Of a stretch of 64,000 bases of DNA, positions 1 to 11,190 are shown in pieces. The position numbers and the translations under genes are program-made. The notes beneath the pieces were generated by a model. The model was not told the origin of the DNA. It saw only the letters and a list, made by a program, of their open reading frames with translations, and did no database searches. This DNA comes from Chrysogorgia sp. JL179-B06 (Eukaryota; Cnidaria; Anthozoa; Scleralcyonacea; Chrysogorgiidae), in NCBI GenBank assembly GCA_035772405.1, contig JAYKKM010000226.1:1116001-1180000 (forward strand), given 5' to 3'. Positions within the stretch are counted from its first letter, which is position 1; every line of letters begins with the position of its first letter.

Positions 1-2737
1 TCTTAGTCCTAATGCGAAACAAAAAGAATAATTCTTAGTCCTAATGTGAAACAAAGAGAATAATTCTTAGTCCTAATGCGAAACACAAAGAATAATTATT
101 AGTCCTAATGCGAAACAAAGAGAATAATTCTTAGTCCTAATGCGAAAAAAGAGAATAATTCTTAGTCCTAATGCGAAAAAAGAGAATAATTCTTAGTCTT
201 AATGCAAAACAAAGAGAATAATTCTTAGTCCTAATGCAAAACAAAGAGAATAATTCTTAGTCCTAATGCGAAACAAAAATAATAATTCTTAGTCCTAATG
301 TGAAACAAAGAGAATAATTCTTAGTCCTAATGCGAAACACAAAGAATAATTATTAGTCCTAATGCGAAACAAAGAGAATAATTCTTAGTCCTAATGTGAA
401 AAAAGAGAATAATTCTAAGTCCTAATGCGAAACAAAGAGAATAATTCTTAGTCCTAATGCAAAACAAAGAGGATAATTCTTAGTCCTAATGTGAAACAAA
501 GAGAATAATTCTTAGTCCTAATGCGAAAAAAGAGAATAATTCTTAGTCCTAATGCGAAACAAAGAGAATAATTCTTAGTCCTAATGCGAAACAAAGAGAA
601 TAATTCTTAGTCCTAATGTGAAACAAAGAGAATAATTCTTAGTCCCAATGCGAAACAAAGAGAATAATTCTTAGTCCTAATGCGAAACAAAGAGAATAAT
701 TCTTAGTCTTAATGCGAAACACAAAGAATAATTATTAGTCCTAATGCAAAACAAAGAGAATAATTCTTAGTCTTAATGCGAAAAAAGAGAATAATTCTTA
801 GTCTTAATGCGAAAAAAGAGAATAATTCTTAGTCCTAATGCGAAACAAAGAGAATAATTCTTAGTCTTAATGCGAAACAAAGAGAATAATTCTTAGTCCT
901 AATGCGAAACAAAGAGAATAATTCTTAGTCTTAATGCGAAACAAAGAGAATAATTCTTAGTCCTAATGCGAAACAAAGAGAATAATTCTTAGTCTTAATG
1001 CGAAGCAAAGAGAATAATTCTTAGTCTTAATGCGAAGCAAAGAGAATAATTCTTAGTCCTAATGCGAAACAAAGAGAATAATTCTTAGTCTTAATGCGAA
1101 ACAAAGAGAATAATTCTTAGTCTTAATGCGAAAAAAGAGAATAATTCTTAGTCTTAATGCGAAACAAAGAGAATAATTCTTAGTCTTAATGCGAAAAAAG
1201 AGAATAATTCTTAGTCTTAATGCGAAAAAAGAGAATAATTCTTAGTCTTAATGCGAAACAAAGAGAATAATTCTTAGTCTTAATGCGAAAAAAGAGAATA
1301 ATTCTTAGTCCTAATGCAAAACAAAGAGAATAATTCTTAGTCTTAATGCGAAACAAAGAGAATAATTCTTAGTCCTAATGCGAAACAAAGAGAATAATTC
1401 TTAGTCCTAATGCGAAACAAAAAGAATAATTCTTAGTCCTAATGCAAAACAAAGAGAATAATTCTTGGTCCTAATGCGAAAAAAGAGAATAATTCTTAGT
1501 CTTAATGCCAAAAAAGAGAATAATTCTTAGTCCTAATGCAAAACAAAGAGAATAATTCTTAGTCCTAATGCGAAACAAAGAGAATAATTCTTAGTCCTAA
1601 TGCGAAACAAAGAGAATAATTCTTAGTCCTAATGCGAAACAAAGAGAATAATTCTTAGTCCTAATGCGAAACAAAAAGAATAATTCTTAGTCCTAATGCA
1701 AAACAAAGAGAATAATTCTTAGTCCTAATGCGAAACAAAGAGAATAATTCTTAGTCTTAATGCGAAAAAAGAGAATAATTCTTAGTCCTAATGCGAAACA
1801 AAAATAAAAATTATTAGTGCTAATGCGAAACAAAAAGAATAATTCTTAGTCCTAATGCGAAACAAAGAGAATAATTCTTAGTCCTAATGCGAAACAAAGA
1901 GAATAATTGTTAGTCCTAATGCGAAACAAAGAGAATAATTCTTAGTCTTAATGCGAAAAAAGAGAATAATTCTTAGTCCTAATGCAAAACAAAGAGAATA
2001 ATTCTTAGTCTTAATGCGAAAAAAGAGAATAATTCTTAGTCCTAATGCGAAACAAAAAGAATAATTCTTAGTCCTAATGCGAAACAAAGAGAATAATTCT
2101 TAGTCCTAATGCAAAACAAAGAGAATAATTCTTAGTCCTAATGCGAAAAAAGAGAATAATTCTTAGTCCTAATGCGAAACAAATAATTCTTAGTCCTAAT
2201 GCAAAACAAAGAGAATAATTCTTAGTCCTAATGCGAAACAAAGAGAATAATTCTTAGTCCTAATGCGAAAAAAGAGAATAATTCTTAGTTCTAATGCGAA
2301 AAAAGAGAATAATTCTTAGTTCTAATGCGAAAAAAGAGAATAATTCTTAGTCCTAATGCGAAACAAAGAGAATAATTCTTATAGTCCTAATGTGAAACAA
2401 AGAGAATAATTCTTAGTCCTAATGCGAAACAAAGAGAATAATTCTTATAGTCCTAATGTGAAACAAAGAGAATAATTCTTAGTCCTAATGCGAAACAAAG
2501 AGAATAATTCTTAGTCCTAATGCGAAAAAAGAGAATAATTCTTAGTCCTAATGCAAAACAAAAAGAATAATTCTTAGTCCTAATGCGAAACAAAGAGAAT
2601 AATTCTTAGTCCTAATGCAAAACAAAGAGAATAATTCTTAGTCCTAATGCGAAAAAAAGAGAATAATTCTTAGTCCTAATGCGAAAAAAAGAGAATAATT
2701 CTTAGTCCTAATGCGAAACAAAGAGAATAATTCTTAG

Positions 2738-4355
2738 TACCTGAATAAAGACCCCTGGTTATACAAACTCCTAATGCGAAACAAAGAGAATAATTCTTAG
2801 TCCTAATGCGAAAAAAAGAGAATAATTCTTAGTCCTAATGCGAAAAAAAGAGAATAATTCTTAGTCCTAATGCGAAACAAAGAGAATAATTCTTAGTCCT
2901 AATGCGAAACAAAGAGAATAATTCTTAGTCCTAATGCGAAACAAAGAGAATAATTCTTAGTGCCTGAATAAAGACCCCTGGTTATACAAACTCCTAATGC
3001 GAAACAAAGAGAATAATTCTTAGTCCTAATGCGAAACAAAGAGAATAATTCTTAGTCTTAATGCGAAACAAAAGAATGATTCTTAGTCCTAATGCAAAAA
3101 AAGAGAATAATTCTTAGTCCTAATGCGAACCAAAGAGAATAATTCTTAGTCCTAATGCGAAACAAAGAGAATAATTCTTAGTCCTAATGCGAAAAAAAGA
3201 GAATAATTCTTAGTCCTAATGCGAAAAAAAGAGAATAATTCTTAGTCCTAATGCGAAACAAAGAGAATAATTCTTAGTACCTGAATAAAGACCCCTGGTT
3301 ATACAAACTCCTAATGCGAAACAAAGAGAATAATTCTTAGTCCTAATGCGAAAAAAAGAGAATAATTCTTAGTCCTAATGCGAAAAAAAGAGAATAATTC
3401 TTAGTCCTAATGCGAAACAAAGAGAATAATTCTTAGTCCTAATGCGAAACAAAGAGAATAATTCTTAGTCCTAATGCGAAACAAAGAGAATAATTCTTAG
3501 TGCCTGAATAAAGACCCCTGGTTATACAAACTCCTAATGCGAAACAAAGAGAATAATTCTTAGTCCTAATGCAAAACAAAGAGAATAATTCTTAGTCCTA
3601 ATGCGAAAAAAAGAGAATAATTCTTAGTCCTAATGCGAAAAAAAGAGAATAATTCTTAGTCCTAATGCGAAACAAAGAGAATAATTCTTAGTACCTGAAT
3701 AAAGACCCCTGGTTATACAAACTCCTAATGCGAAACAAAGAGAATAATTCTTAGTCCTAATGCGAAAAAAAGAGAATAATTCTTAGTCCTAATGCGAAAA
3801 AAAGAGAATAATTCTTAGTCCTAATGCGAAACAAAGAGAATAATTCTTAGTCCTAATACGAAACAAAGAGAATAATTCTTAGTCCTAATGCGAAACAAAG
3901 AGAATAATTCTTAGTGCCTGAATAAAGACCCCTGGTTATACAAACTCCTAATGCGAAACAAAGAGAATAATTCTTAGTCCTAATGCGAAACAAAGAGAAT
4001 AATTCTTAGTCTTAATGCGAAACAAAAGAATGATTCTTAGTCCTAATGCGAAAAAAAGAGAATAATTCTTAGTCCTAATGCGAACCAAAGAGAATAATTC
4101 TTAGTCCTAATGCGAAACAAAGAGAATAATTCTTAGTGCCTGAATAAAGACCCCTGGTTATAGAAACTCCTAATGCGAAACAAAGAGAATAATTCTTAGT
4201 CCTAATGCGAAACAAAGAGAATAATTCTTAGTGCCTGAATAAAGACCCCTGGTTATAGAAACTCCTAATGCGAAACAAAGAGAATAATTCTTAGTCCTAA
4301 TGCGAAACAAAGAGAATAATTCTTAGTGCCTGAATAAAGACCCCTGGTTATAGAA
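2738..4355. repeat. Higher-order repeat zone with CTGAATAAAGACCCCTGG spacer
   Basis: Here runs of two to six 32-bp units alternate with a ~31-bp unrelated segment containing CTGAATAAAGACCCCTGG and then TTATACAAACT or TTATAGAAACT. Copies start near 2738, 2962, 3279, 3502, 3690, 3914, 4137, 4231 and 4327. The blocks 2738-3000 and 3279-3540 are nearly identical, so segments of several hundred bases were duplicated as units. The same spacer recurs near 28168-28735 on the other side of the Polinton. Confidence 0.9.
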
Positions 4356-4428
4356 ACTCCTAATGCGAAACAAAGAGAATAATTCTTAGTTCTAATGCGA
4401 AACAAAGAGAATAATTCTTAGTCCTAAT

Positions 4429-4434
4429 GCGAAA
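4429..4434. repeat. Polinton target site duplication, left (GCGAAA)
   Basis: GCGAAA lies directly before the element end AGTAGTATAG and is repeated at 24974-24979 directly after CTATACTACT. A 6-bp duplication is the known signature of Polinton integration. The target is one of the minisatellite units, which all contain GCGAAA. Confidence 0.93.
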
Positions 4435-4604
4435 AGTAGTATAGCAAGTGGGGCTGCGAGCCCAATCGACCTCAACCGTGAATATAAATACCAAAACATC
4501 ACCAAATTTGTGCCAAGTCACGACTCGACAAATTTGGCAATGTTTTGGTATTTATATTCACGATTGACGTCGAATAAGCTCGCAGCCCCACTTGCTATAC
4601 TACT
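4435..4604. repeat. 170-bp terminal palindrome of left TIR
   Basis: The first bases AGTAGTATAGCAAGTGGGGC are repeated in inverse at 4585-4604, and the arms stay complementary inward through TGAATATAAATACCAAAACA and its inverse, with a few mismatches. The terminus can therefore fold into a long hairpin. The palindrome at 24804-24973 is its exact inverted copy. Confidence 0.93.
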
Positions 4605-4614
4605 ACAGCGGTCG

Positions 4615-4797
4615 TTAATTTGGCTTGACACACCCCTCTCCACCGATTAATGTCAAACACACGCGAGACTCGTGAAACAATACTGAATTTATACCAAACC
4701 ACATTTCAGTCAAGTTTAAAAATAGTCGTTTCAACATTTTCACAAATTTGTGTCGCTTCAAAGTTTTCACGCTTTTTTTTGACTGACACATTTCCAA
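4615..4797 (-). CDS. Possible 60-aa protein inside left TIR
   Basis: An ATG-started reading frame of 60 residues, basic at the N-terminus (several KK/KR pairs, first 25 residues) and then mildly hydrophobic. An identical frame exists in the right TIR at 24611-24793 because the TIRs are copies. No family is recognised. The frame could be chance in a conserved non-coding repeat; identity between copies reflects TIR homogeneity, not selection. Confidence 0.2.
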   Translation of the reverse strand: MEMCQSKKSVKTLKRHKFVKMLKRLFLNLTEMWFGINSVLFHESRVCLTLIGGEGCVKPN

Positions 4798-4967
4798 TTC
4801 ACGCGCGAAAAAAACCCACTAGATTTTGATTCTAGTGGTGATGTTTATCCAAATGGATAGCGAAATGGCGCTCTTTTGATTGGTTAGCAACATTAACTAA
4901 TTTGCATACTAACAGGTGGCCGGTTGTTTCGCGAATTAGTCCGTTTGTTCACTATTTTCAGTGTTTG

Positions 4968-6324
4968 TCACCTCACTACAATGTTTTTGTGACCATATGC
5001 GTAGGAGTCAATACCATTTTCTAAAAGGTATCGTTTATCATCAAAACAGGATAGCGACACTTTATTAATTTCATAACTACCGAGCTGATGTTTGACACTT
5101 CTAATGGTCTTCATTGTGTGCCGCAATTGTTTCCGCTCAAGTAACACACTTTTGTAATCTTCGTGTCTGATTACCTTTTTAATTATATTCTTTCTAATAC
5201 CTTTAGCAGTTTTCCCACCACCTCCATCCTCTTTCAAATAGCTATACATCTTACTGCGCAACCCAACGAACTCAACAATTGGCGTTCCAGCGCACTCGTC
5301 TTTCATCTTCCCAATAACTTTCTTGTTCTCTTTAAAAGCGAATGGGCTGTCATCGGGATAGTCGCTATTGTCAAACTTTTCGCACTCCATCATAAAGTCA
5401 GAATAAACGTCATCGGTTTTGATTGTGTACAACAGACTGTCGGTGTCAGTGAAGTGCAATCTACAGGTGTCGCTAGAGTACTTTTTCATGATGTAATTAT
5501 AGTGGAAATCATACATCAACGTTTTGCTCAAGTCTAGTATGCACATACCCACATATGCAGGTCGATTTAACGTCAACGTTTCTTTAACTTTATGGACAGC
5601 GACTAGGTTCTCGCTAAATATCTTGCAAGACACAAACGTCGGCTTCGAGACAAGCTTTTTAAATTTCTTCGCAGTGGTCACTAATCTTACGTCCACACGC
5701 TTCCTCAAGTTTTCCATTGTTTTTCCAAACACGCTGTTGTTCATCAACTTGAAGAAATCCTTCTCGAAAGCGTTCTTAGCCGCGGTTCTTTTGACTGTGT
5801 TAAAGTCAATGTACTTGCCCAACCACTTGGACTGGTCAAACTGTAGGACCCTATGAACCTTTTTGATTTTCAATCCAAGATCCATATACAACTGCAGATT
5901 TCTATAGTGACACACATACTTTTTTTTGTCCATCAAATTAGTCACCAGCTTCTTCACACCACCAACACTCACATTAAACTTATTTTTGATTTTCGTGCAG
6001 TACTCCGACAACATGTCAACAGTTATTTCCATCTTCTCAGGAGCCAGCGGGTAATCGTTATGTAGGTCATGCAAGTGGTCTGGGTACTCCAAGTCGACTT
6101 CAAGCAGTAAGCCCTTTTTACTATTGTTGTGATAGTCGCGTAGATTAACCTTTTCTATTTCTTTCTTAGTCAACCATTTAAAACCACCCGTAGGCAGACT
6201 TCGACTCATTGCCCATCCATACAAATTGTTGGCATCAAGGTACATCAAATACTTCGACTCTTGCGCTTTATCGTACCCCTTCATGTATTTATTATTTGCC
6301 ACGCCATGTCTGTTGCATATGTAG
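4968..6324 (-). pseudogene. POLB: DNA polymerase B, C-terminal part, separated by hAT insertion
   Basis: This is the 3' part of the Polinton family B polymerase, which replicates the element's DNA and in this family is thought to be protein-primed. Palm motifs are visible: DANNLYG (motif A, about 6215-6240), KLMNNSVFGKTMEN (motif B, about 5715-5755) and FTDTDSLLY (motif C, about 5430-5455, catalytic DTD). The frame stops at 4968, just inside the left TIR. The 5' part lies at 8966-11190; between them is a 2633-bp hAT element plus its 8-bp duplication. Apart from that interruption both parts are open and meet in the same frame, so about 1190 residues were encoded before insertion, a normal length for this family. 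No ATG opens this part, so it is probably not expressed alone. Confidence 0.95.
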
Positions 6325-6332
6325 CTCACACC
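6325..6332. repeat. hAT target site duplication, left (CTCACACC)
   Basis: CTCACACC lies directly before the hAT terminus TAGGCTTGGGCGG and again at 8966-8973 directly after the other terminus. The 8-bp length is typical of hAT elements. The duplicated bases are polymerase coding sequence. Confidence 0.95.
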
Positions 6333-6601
6333 TAGGCTTGGGCGGTTTACCGGTTTACCGTTTTTTTTCGGTTTTATTTATTAAAACCGGTTTTTCGGTT
6401 TCGCTTTCAGAAAAACCGGAAAACCGTGATCATTACATATACTGTCATCGCCCAGTAATTTGATTATTATTTTGACGTTAAACGGTTAAAGAAACTCGAC
6501 ACTCGACTCGACTTTTGACATATAACCAATCACGCAATGCGCATCTCACGGTGTCAATTTCATGCCACGCTGTTTGGTAAAAACATTGCGCGCAAATCCT
6601 C

Positions 6602-7606
6602 ATGGCTGCCACAAACGCAAACGTCGAATTGCGATCAAAAAAGGTTTCTTCTGCGACTACTGCCTCTCCTGCCTGGCAATATTTTGGCTTTGGGCTAGAA
6701 GAAGACGACAATGACCTGCCGACATGCAAGCTTTGCATGAGAAAAGTCCGTGCTGCTGGGGGAAATACATCCAATCTGCTTAGACATCTCAGAGACCATC
6801 ATCCAGTCGAGTCGAGCAGGATTGCCAAAGCAAAACCAGTCAAACGTGGAGCTGCTGGACCGTCAACTTCTCAAAGCCAACAATTGCCCATTGTCGAGGC
6901 GTTTTCCAAGCTGAAAAAATATGAAAGGGGAGGTAAACAGTGGCAGAATCTGACCAACTCAGTCACGAACTGCCTTGCGAAGGATATGATGCCCATATAC
7001 ACCGTGGAAAAACCTGGATTTCAGCAGCTGTTAAAGGATTTCGACCCGAAATATCAACTTCCAAGCCGAAAGTATTTCAGCCAGCAAGCCATTCCAAAAC
7101 TGTACAACGAAACGAGAGAGAAGATATTACAGCAACTTGGATCAGCTGAATTCTTTTCGGCCACATCGGACATGTGGTCAAGTAACACAATGGAGCCGTA
7201 TATGTCTTACACTGTGCACTTCATCGACCCCGACTGGAAGCTGCAAAGCAGATGCCTACAAACCCTATACATGCCTGTCGACCATACTGCCGAAAATCTC
7301 GCTGATGGGATGAAGGAGGTCTTAGAGCACTGGCATCTCTCATCCACAAGACAAGTGTGCATCACCACCGACAGCGGAGCGAATGTCGTGAAGGCGGTTC
7401 GTGATCTAGATTGGCCATGGATGTCGTGTTTTGGCCACAATCTTCATCTCGCCATTACCAATGCCATGAAGGATGAACCCCGCATCTCACGGGCAATTGG
7501 GGTGTGTAAACGCATCGTGACGGCATTCAGCCAGAGCTGGAAGAGACGTCGCGAACTTAGCAAGACACAGCTAGAGCTCGAACTTCCAGTCAAGTCTCTA
7601 GTTTCG
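6602..7606 (+). CDS. hAT transposase, exon 1 (BED zinc finger, first catalytic residues)
   Basis: Exon 1 encodes 335 residues. Near residues 35-65 is a BED-type zinc finger: C-x2-C (CKLC) followed by RHLRDHHP. The RNase H-like catalytic region begins with SATSDMWSS (first Asp) and CITTDSGANVVKA (second Asp). The ATG at 6602 precedes the finger by a normal distance. The exon ends at a GTAAAT donor at 7607 and the splice is in phase 0. It cuts and joins the element's ends in the nucleus, by family knowledge. Confidence 0.93.
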
Positions 7607-7744
7607 GTAAATAAGTCTTCTAAAATTTCACACTTTTAATAAAATAGCATAATATATTTACTAAAAAAATACAATATTGAATATTTGACAAAGACTACAA
7701 AGTAAATATTAATTATTATCTTGTAATTTTATCTTGTATTACAG
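7607..7744 (+). other. hAT transposase intron
   Basis: A 138-bp AT-rich intron with GT at 7607-7608 and a TTGTATTACAG acceptor ending at 7744. Removing it joins the two reading frames exactly, and the codons after the splice begin ESPTRWGST, the conserved TRW motif of hAT transposases. Read through instead, exon 1 stops at 7639. Confidence 0.88.
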
Positions 7745-8629
7745 GAATCACCAACAAGATGGGGTTCTACGCACAAGATGATTGCTCGCATATTGGAGCA
7801 AGAGAGAGCCATTCGGCGAGTGTTGTCTGAAGATCGTAAAGTCGCCCATCTTGTCCTGACCTGGCAGGATATAGATGTCTTAACGTCGATTCACACAGCC
7901 CTGGAGCCTATGGCAGACTTCACAGATGCATTATCGGGAGACTCGTACGTCACCGTTAGCTCTATCAAGCCTACCCTGGCGTTCATAAATGATGCTACAA
8001 TGCCCACCGATGATGACACAAGTCTGACAGCAGATCTGAAGACGAGAATGAAAGCGGACTTTCAGAAACGCTATACCGGCGATGTAACTCAGAGCCTCCA
8101 GAATACGGCCACGTGGTTGGACCCTCGGTACAAAGCTGCATACCTGACCGAGGAAGAGCGCAGAGATGCCACGGAGAAAATAAAGGAGGAGATGATGGCG
8201 CTAGAAGTAGAGCAGGCAGGTGCCGATGCCCCAGAAGGCCTAGATGTAGCTTGTCAACGGCAGGACAACGACCCCAGCGCACCAGCCAAGAAAAGGAAGA
8301 GATCTCTTGCAAATCTTCTGGGTCAAGTAAAAAAATCAACAGCATCAGCTAACCCAACAAATCCTGCTGCTCGGATCGATCTTGAGATGTCGCGGTACAT
8401 CTCTGCGCCCGAAATTGGTCTAGATGCGGACCCTCTCGAGTGGTGGAGTATGCACGCAGTTGCATATCCTTTGTTAGCCAAACTTGCACGAAAGTACTTG
8501 TGTGTTTGTGGTACAAGCTCTGCCTCCGAACGACTTTTCAGTGTCGCTGGCAACATTGTTACTGCCAAGCGGTCGCTACTGAAACCACACAAAGTTGATA
8601 TGTTGGTTTTCTTGGCGAAAAACCTGTGA
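7745..8629 (+). CDS. hAT transposase, exon 2 (insertion domain, hATC dimerisation)
   Basis: Exon 2 encodes 294 residues, giving a 629-residue protein, normal for ZBED-like hAT transposases. It opens with the TRW motif. The C-terminus is a typical hATC dimerisation domain: PLEWWSMHA, then YPLLAKLARKYL and GTSSASERLFSVAG, where the Glu is the third catalytic residue. It ends at a TGA at 8627-8629. A basic stretch (KKRKRS) in the middle may be a nuclear localisation signal. No stop or frameshift is seen. Confidence 0.93.
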   Translation, partial: ESPTRWGSTHKMIARILEQERAIRRVLSEDRKVAHLVLTWQDIDVLTSIHTALEPMADFTDALSGDSYVTVSSIKPTLAFINDATMPTDDDTSLTADLKTRMKADFQKRYTGDVTQSLQNTATWLDPRYKAAYLTEEERRDATEKIKEEMMALEVEQAGADAPEGLDVACQRQDNDPSAPAKKRKRSLANLLGQVKKSTASANPTNPAARIDLEMSRYISAPEIGLDADPLEWWSMHAVAYPLLAKLARKYLCVCGTSSASERLFSVAGNIVTAKRSLLKPHKVDMLVFLAKNL

Positions 8630-8965
8630 ATCCTGTATTATTAAAATGTTTCTGACTTTTTCTAACAAGTTACAATCCATAATTTTGTTCAGTTTTTTTT
8701 TTAAATTTCGTTTCATTTTCGCTGCACGTTCGTTTTTTGTTCAATGATTTACCGTAATTTACACAGTCCTTTATAAATGTACAGTCAAATTACAACGTAT
8801 TTAAGCGCTATTAAAATTTTGAAATTGCGTTTCATGGCTTTTCGATTATTTAAAAACGGAAATGACGTCATTTTCCGAAATTTTGAAAAACCGGTTTTAC
8901 GGTTTTACCGGTTTTGAATCGGACGGTTTTTCGGTTTTTATTTTAAGCAAAACCGCCCAAGCCTA

Positions 8966-8973
8966 CTCACACC
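8966..8973. repeat. hAT target site duplication, right (CTCACACC)
   Basis: Second copy of CTCACACC, immediately following AAACCGCCCAAGCCTA. It belongs to the polymerase frame (GGV codons on the minus strand). Confidence 0.95.
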
Positions 8974-11190
8974 ACCACGCATACCCAATTCCACAAACTG
9001 AAACATGTCAATGTCAGACAATAATTCGAGTTCTACTCCAGTCATCTTTAACATGGCATCCCAAGCCAATCCAGGCGATGTGAAATAGTGACACGGGTCT
9101 AGTTTATACTCACGATGGCATGTCTTTCTAAAGTTCTCAAAAACATCAGCGAGCAAGAGCACATCACTTTTCAAATACAAGTCGTGATACCCACCCATGT
9201 TTTCAACGTCGAAGTAGTCCCACACATCGCAAGCGCGCTCGTGCATTTCTTCCGTAATATGCTCGTCATTCAGAATACTGTAGAAGTCCTTTTTGGAGGG
9301 TAGCTCGCATTCATCGAATTTTTCAAAGGAGTCCATATAATCATAGGGATAGACCCCCTTTCTTGTCATAAGTGCCAACCCCTCATCATGAAACACTTCT
9401 GACGTGTATTTGAAAGCGTCCCTTGGTAGGTTCCTTACCAAGTTGTCTAGACCACTACTCATAAACTGAAAGCTGTCCAAAAATACCAAGTTTTTTCCAA
9501 GCATGAACGCCATGTACTTCTCCATGTTGTTTGGTATCACATTTATGTCTTGACCAAACTTGCCAATCTCCTGCATAATGAAATGGCTATCGTAACCGCG
9601 TAAGTTATGAAAGATCACAGGAATTTTATCAGTCAACTTAAAGTTCACATTACAGTCGCGATGTGCAGACCCTCTGTACTTACCTGACACGTGACAGTGG
9701 TCTCTCACTCTAACGTCAGCGCCAGTGTACTCAACACTGCAAATATGACAACTCTTAGCCTCGTCAAAGTTCTTCTTATCGTCATCAGTCAGTATCATTT
9801 CTTTGTTAAAGTGACTCTCAGATGTCTTTTTACAATATTCGACAATTTCTAGCATCTCCCCAATGAATTTGTTAACTGCATTTTCACCGCGATACACTTT
9901 TACTGGCTTACTATACTCGTCGTCGTAGCAACAAACCAATTTATACCCATAACCACAGTCAACATGCCTCTGGTAAGCGTTTGTGTAGCTACACTCGCTT
10001 GATGGTGTTGCTGTGTGCACCTTCTGTGTGATAGCCTCGAAGTCTGCGTACACCACAAATGGTACGTTTAGCTGTCTACTAAAATTCTCGTATTTCACTT
10101 TCGTACCTTTTTGTGGCATTTTAATAGCTTGCTTCCCATTAATGACCAAACATACTTCCACATGGCGTTCAAGCACGTCCTCACGACTAAAACACTGTAA
10201 ACAATACCTACAAAAGTGTTTTCTAGCCTTATGCTCTGTCTGACGGTACATGAATTTGTTGAAATCGCGAATATACACATAATGCTTGTTGCCCACGTCA
10301 TTAGTTATCAACAGTAGGTCCATATGGTCAGGATACGCCTCCTTAGAAACGTACGCAGGGAATGGCTGCTTATTTTCATACCCAAAAACATTTATGCTAA
10401 TATCGTTCGCCTTTTCGATCTTGTTGTAGTCTTTGAGTGTGACTGGGAAGTCAATTCCGTCATAATTCAGCTCACCGACATGCCTAGCGTACTTCGACGT
10501 TCTATCAGAGTGTTTTCCAACAGGAAACTTATGCGCTAGGTGGCACCATCTAAAGCACTCGTTGTCATCCCCATTATTTACGTTTATCAGACCCTTCATA
10601 CTGTTGCACAGCTCCTTTGGCAACGCAATGTAGCTACTCCCATGCAAAGGTCTGTAAATAGCGACATTAACGTAGTGTGCATCTATTTTGTCGATAGTCC
10701 ATCCAGACCCCTCAGATAACCACCCAGCTATCCGCGTCAAAATCTGCTCCGACCCACGATTGGCGACACCCTCGATGTCATGCTCGTTAATGACGACGAA
10801 CGTTTCGCTGTTAAAGTAGGCAGTTTTGTATGTGGTCTTATCACGCTCTAAAACTTTCTCAAAAGTGACCTTGACTGTCTCTACCACTTTCATTCCGTTG
10901 GTCTCACCCAGCTCACGTCTCAAAAGGTTAGTGACAGCACTTCTACTAGCGTTTACCTGATTGATGTCTCTGTCGTCAATTACTTCGACTTCATAGGACC
11001 TCGTGAACCCTCTCAGTGCTCGATCCAACAGATGCGTTGACGGTGCGAGGTCTTCGACTACGGGTTGTCCCTCTTGATCTCTAAAGAAGCCGTGAACGTT
11101 GGTCGCTTCATCTGTTAGTGAATTGACAACGGCTGCACTCGTCTTATGCGCCCGTCTTTTTGTCAGTGGGTTTTTCACAGTCCGACTCAT
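8966..11190 (-). pseudogene. POLB: DNA polymerase B, N-terminal and exonuclease part, separated by hAT
   Basis: This is the 5' part of the Polinton polymerase, about 741 residues from the ATG at 11190. Visible parts: a C2H2-like finger (CRYCLQCF...HVEVC, about residues 325-350); exonuclease motif I YADFEAI (about 381); a zinc/HNH-like insert CHICSVEY...RDHCHVSGKYRG...HRDCN (about 480-515); exonuclease motif II NLRGYDSH (about 530); motif III YLKSDVLLLADVF (about 675). It breaks within the MRGGV motif, where the hAT inserted. The ATG overlaps the TGA of the upstream gene (ATGA, 11187-11190), suggesting co-transcription in the leftward block. A protein truncated here would lack the polymerase palm. 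Confidence 0.95.

Larger units (their letters stand above)
1..4434. repeat. Minisatellite array, left part (~32-bp unit)
   Basis: Head-to-tail copies of a unit close to AATAATTCTTAGTCCTAATG followed by CGAAACAAAGAG, 32 bp long. Variants lose one or two bases in the A-run (CGAAAAAAGAG) or swap single bases (CTAATG to TTAATG, CGAAAC to CAAAAC or CGAAGC). Copies before about 2700 are more diverged than those after 24980. There are no unique spacers. The array was later split by the Polinton; the other part is 24980-33763. Confidence 0.98.
4435..4960 (+). repeat. Polinton left terminal inverted repeat
   Basis: It matches the reverse complement of 24366-24973 almost base for base out to ACTATTTTCA at 4951-4960. 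It is 82 bp shorter than the right copy: it has one copy, not two, of a ~38-bp segment starting ACCAATCAAAAGAGCGCCAT. It contains a palindrome at 4435-4604 and a small hairpin, CCACTAGA / TCTAGTGG, near 4817. Confidence 0.95.
6333..8965 (+). mobile_element. hAT DNA transposon, apparently autonomous
   Basis: A 2633-bp element with perfect 16-bp terminal inverted repeats (TAGGCTTGGGCGGTTT at 6333-6348; its complement at 8950-8965) and an 8-bp target duplication. Subterminal regions carry many copies of ACCGGTTTT / CGGTTTT motifs in both orientations (6350-6430 and 8885-8945), likely transposase binding sites. It carries one two-exon transposase gene that reads through without stops. It is inserted in the Polinton polymerase gene, so it arrived after the Polinton or travelled with it. 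Confidence 0.95.

Noticed and set aside
1884..2087. 67-residue minus-strand frame in the satellite with repeated sequence
   Set aside because: It is just the 32-bp repeat read in a frame without stops; no start context and no conservation beyond the repeat itself.
5163..6065. Plus-strand frames over the polymerase C-terminus
   Set aside because: They are antisense to a well-supported polymerase palm and show no family features.
8938..8965. Last codons of the polymerase 5' frame reading into the hAT terminus
   Set aside because: These residues derive from the hAT TIR, not from the polymerase.
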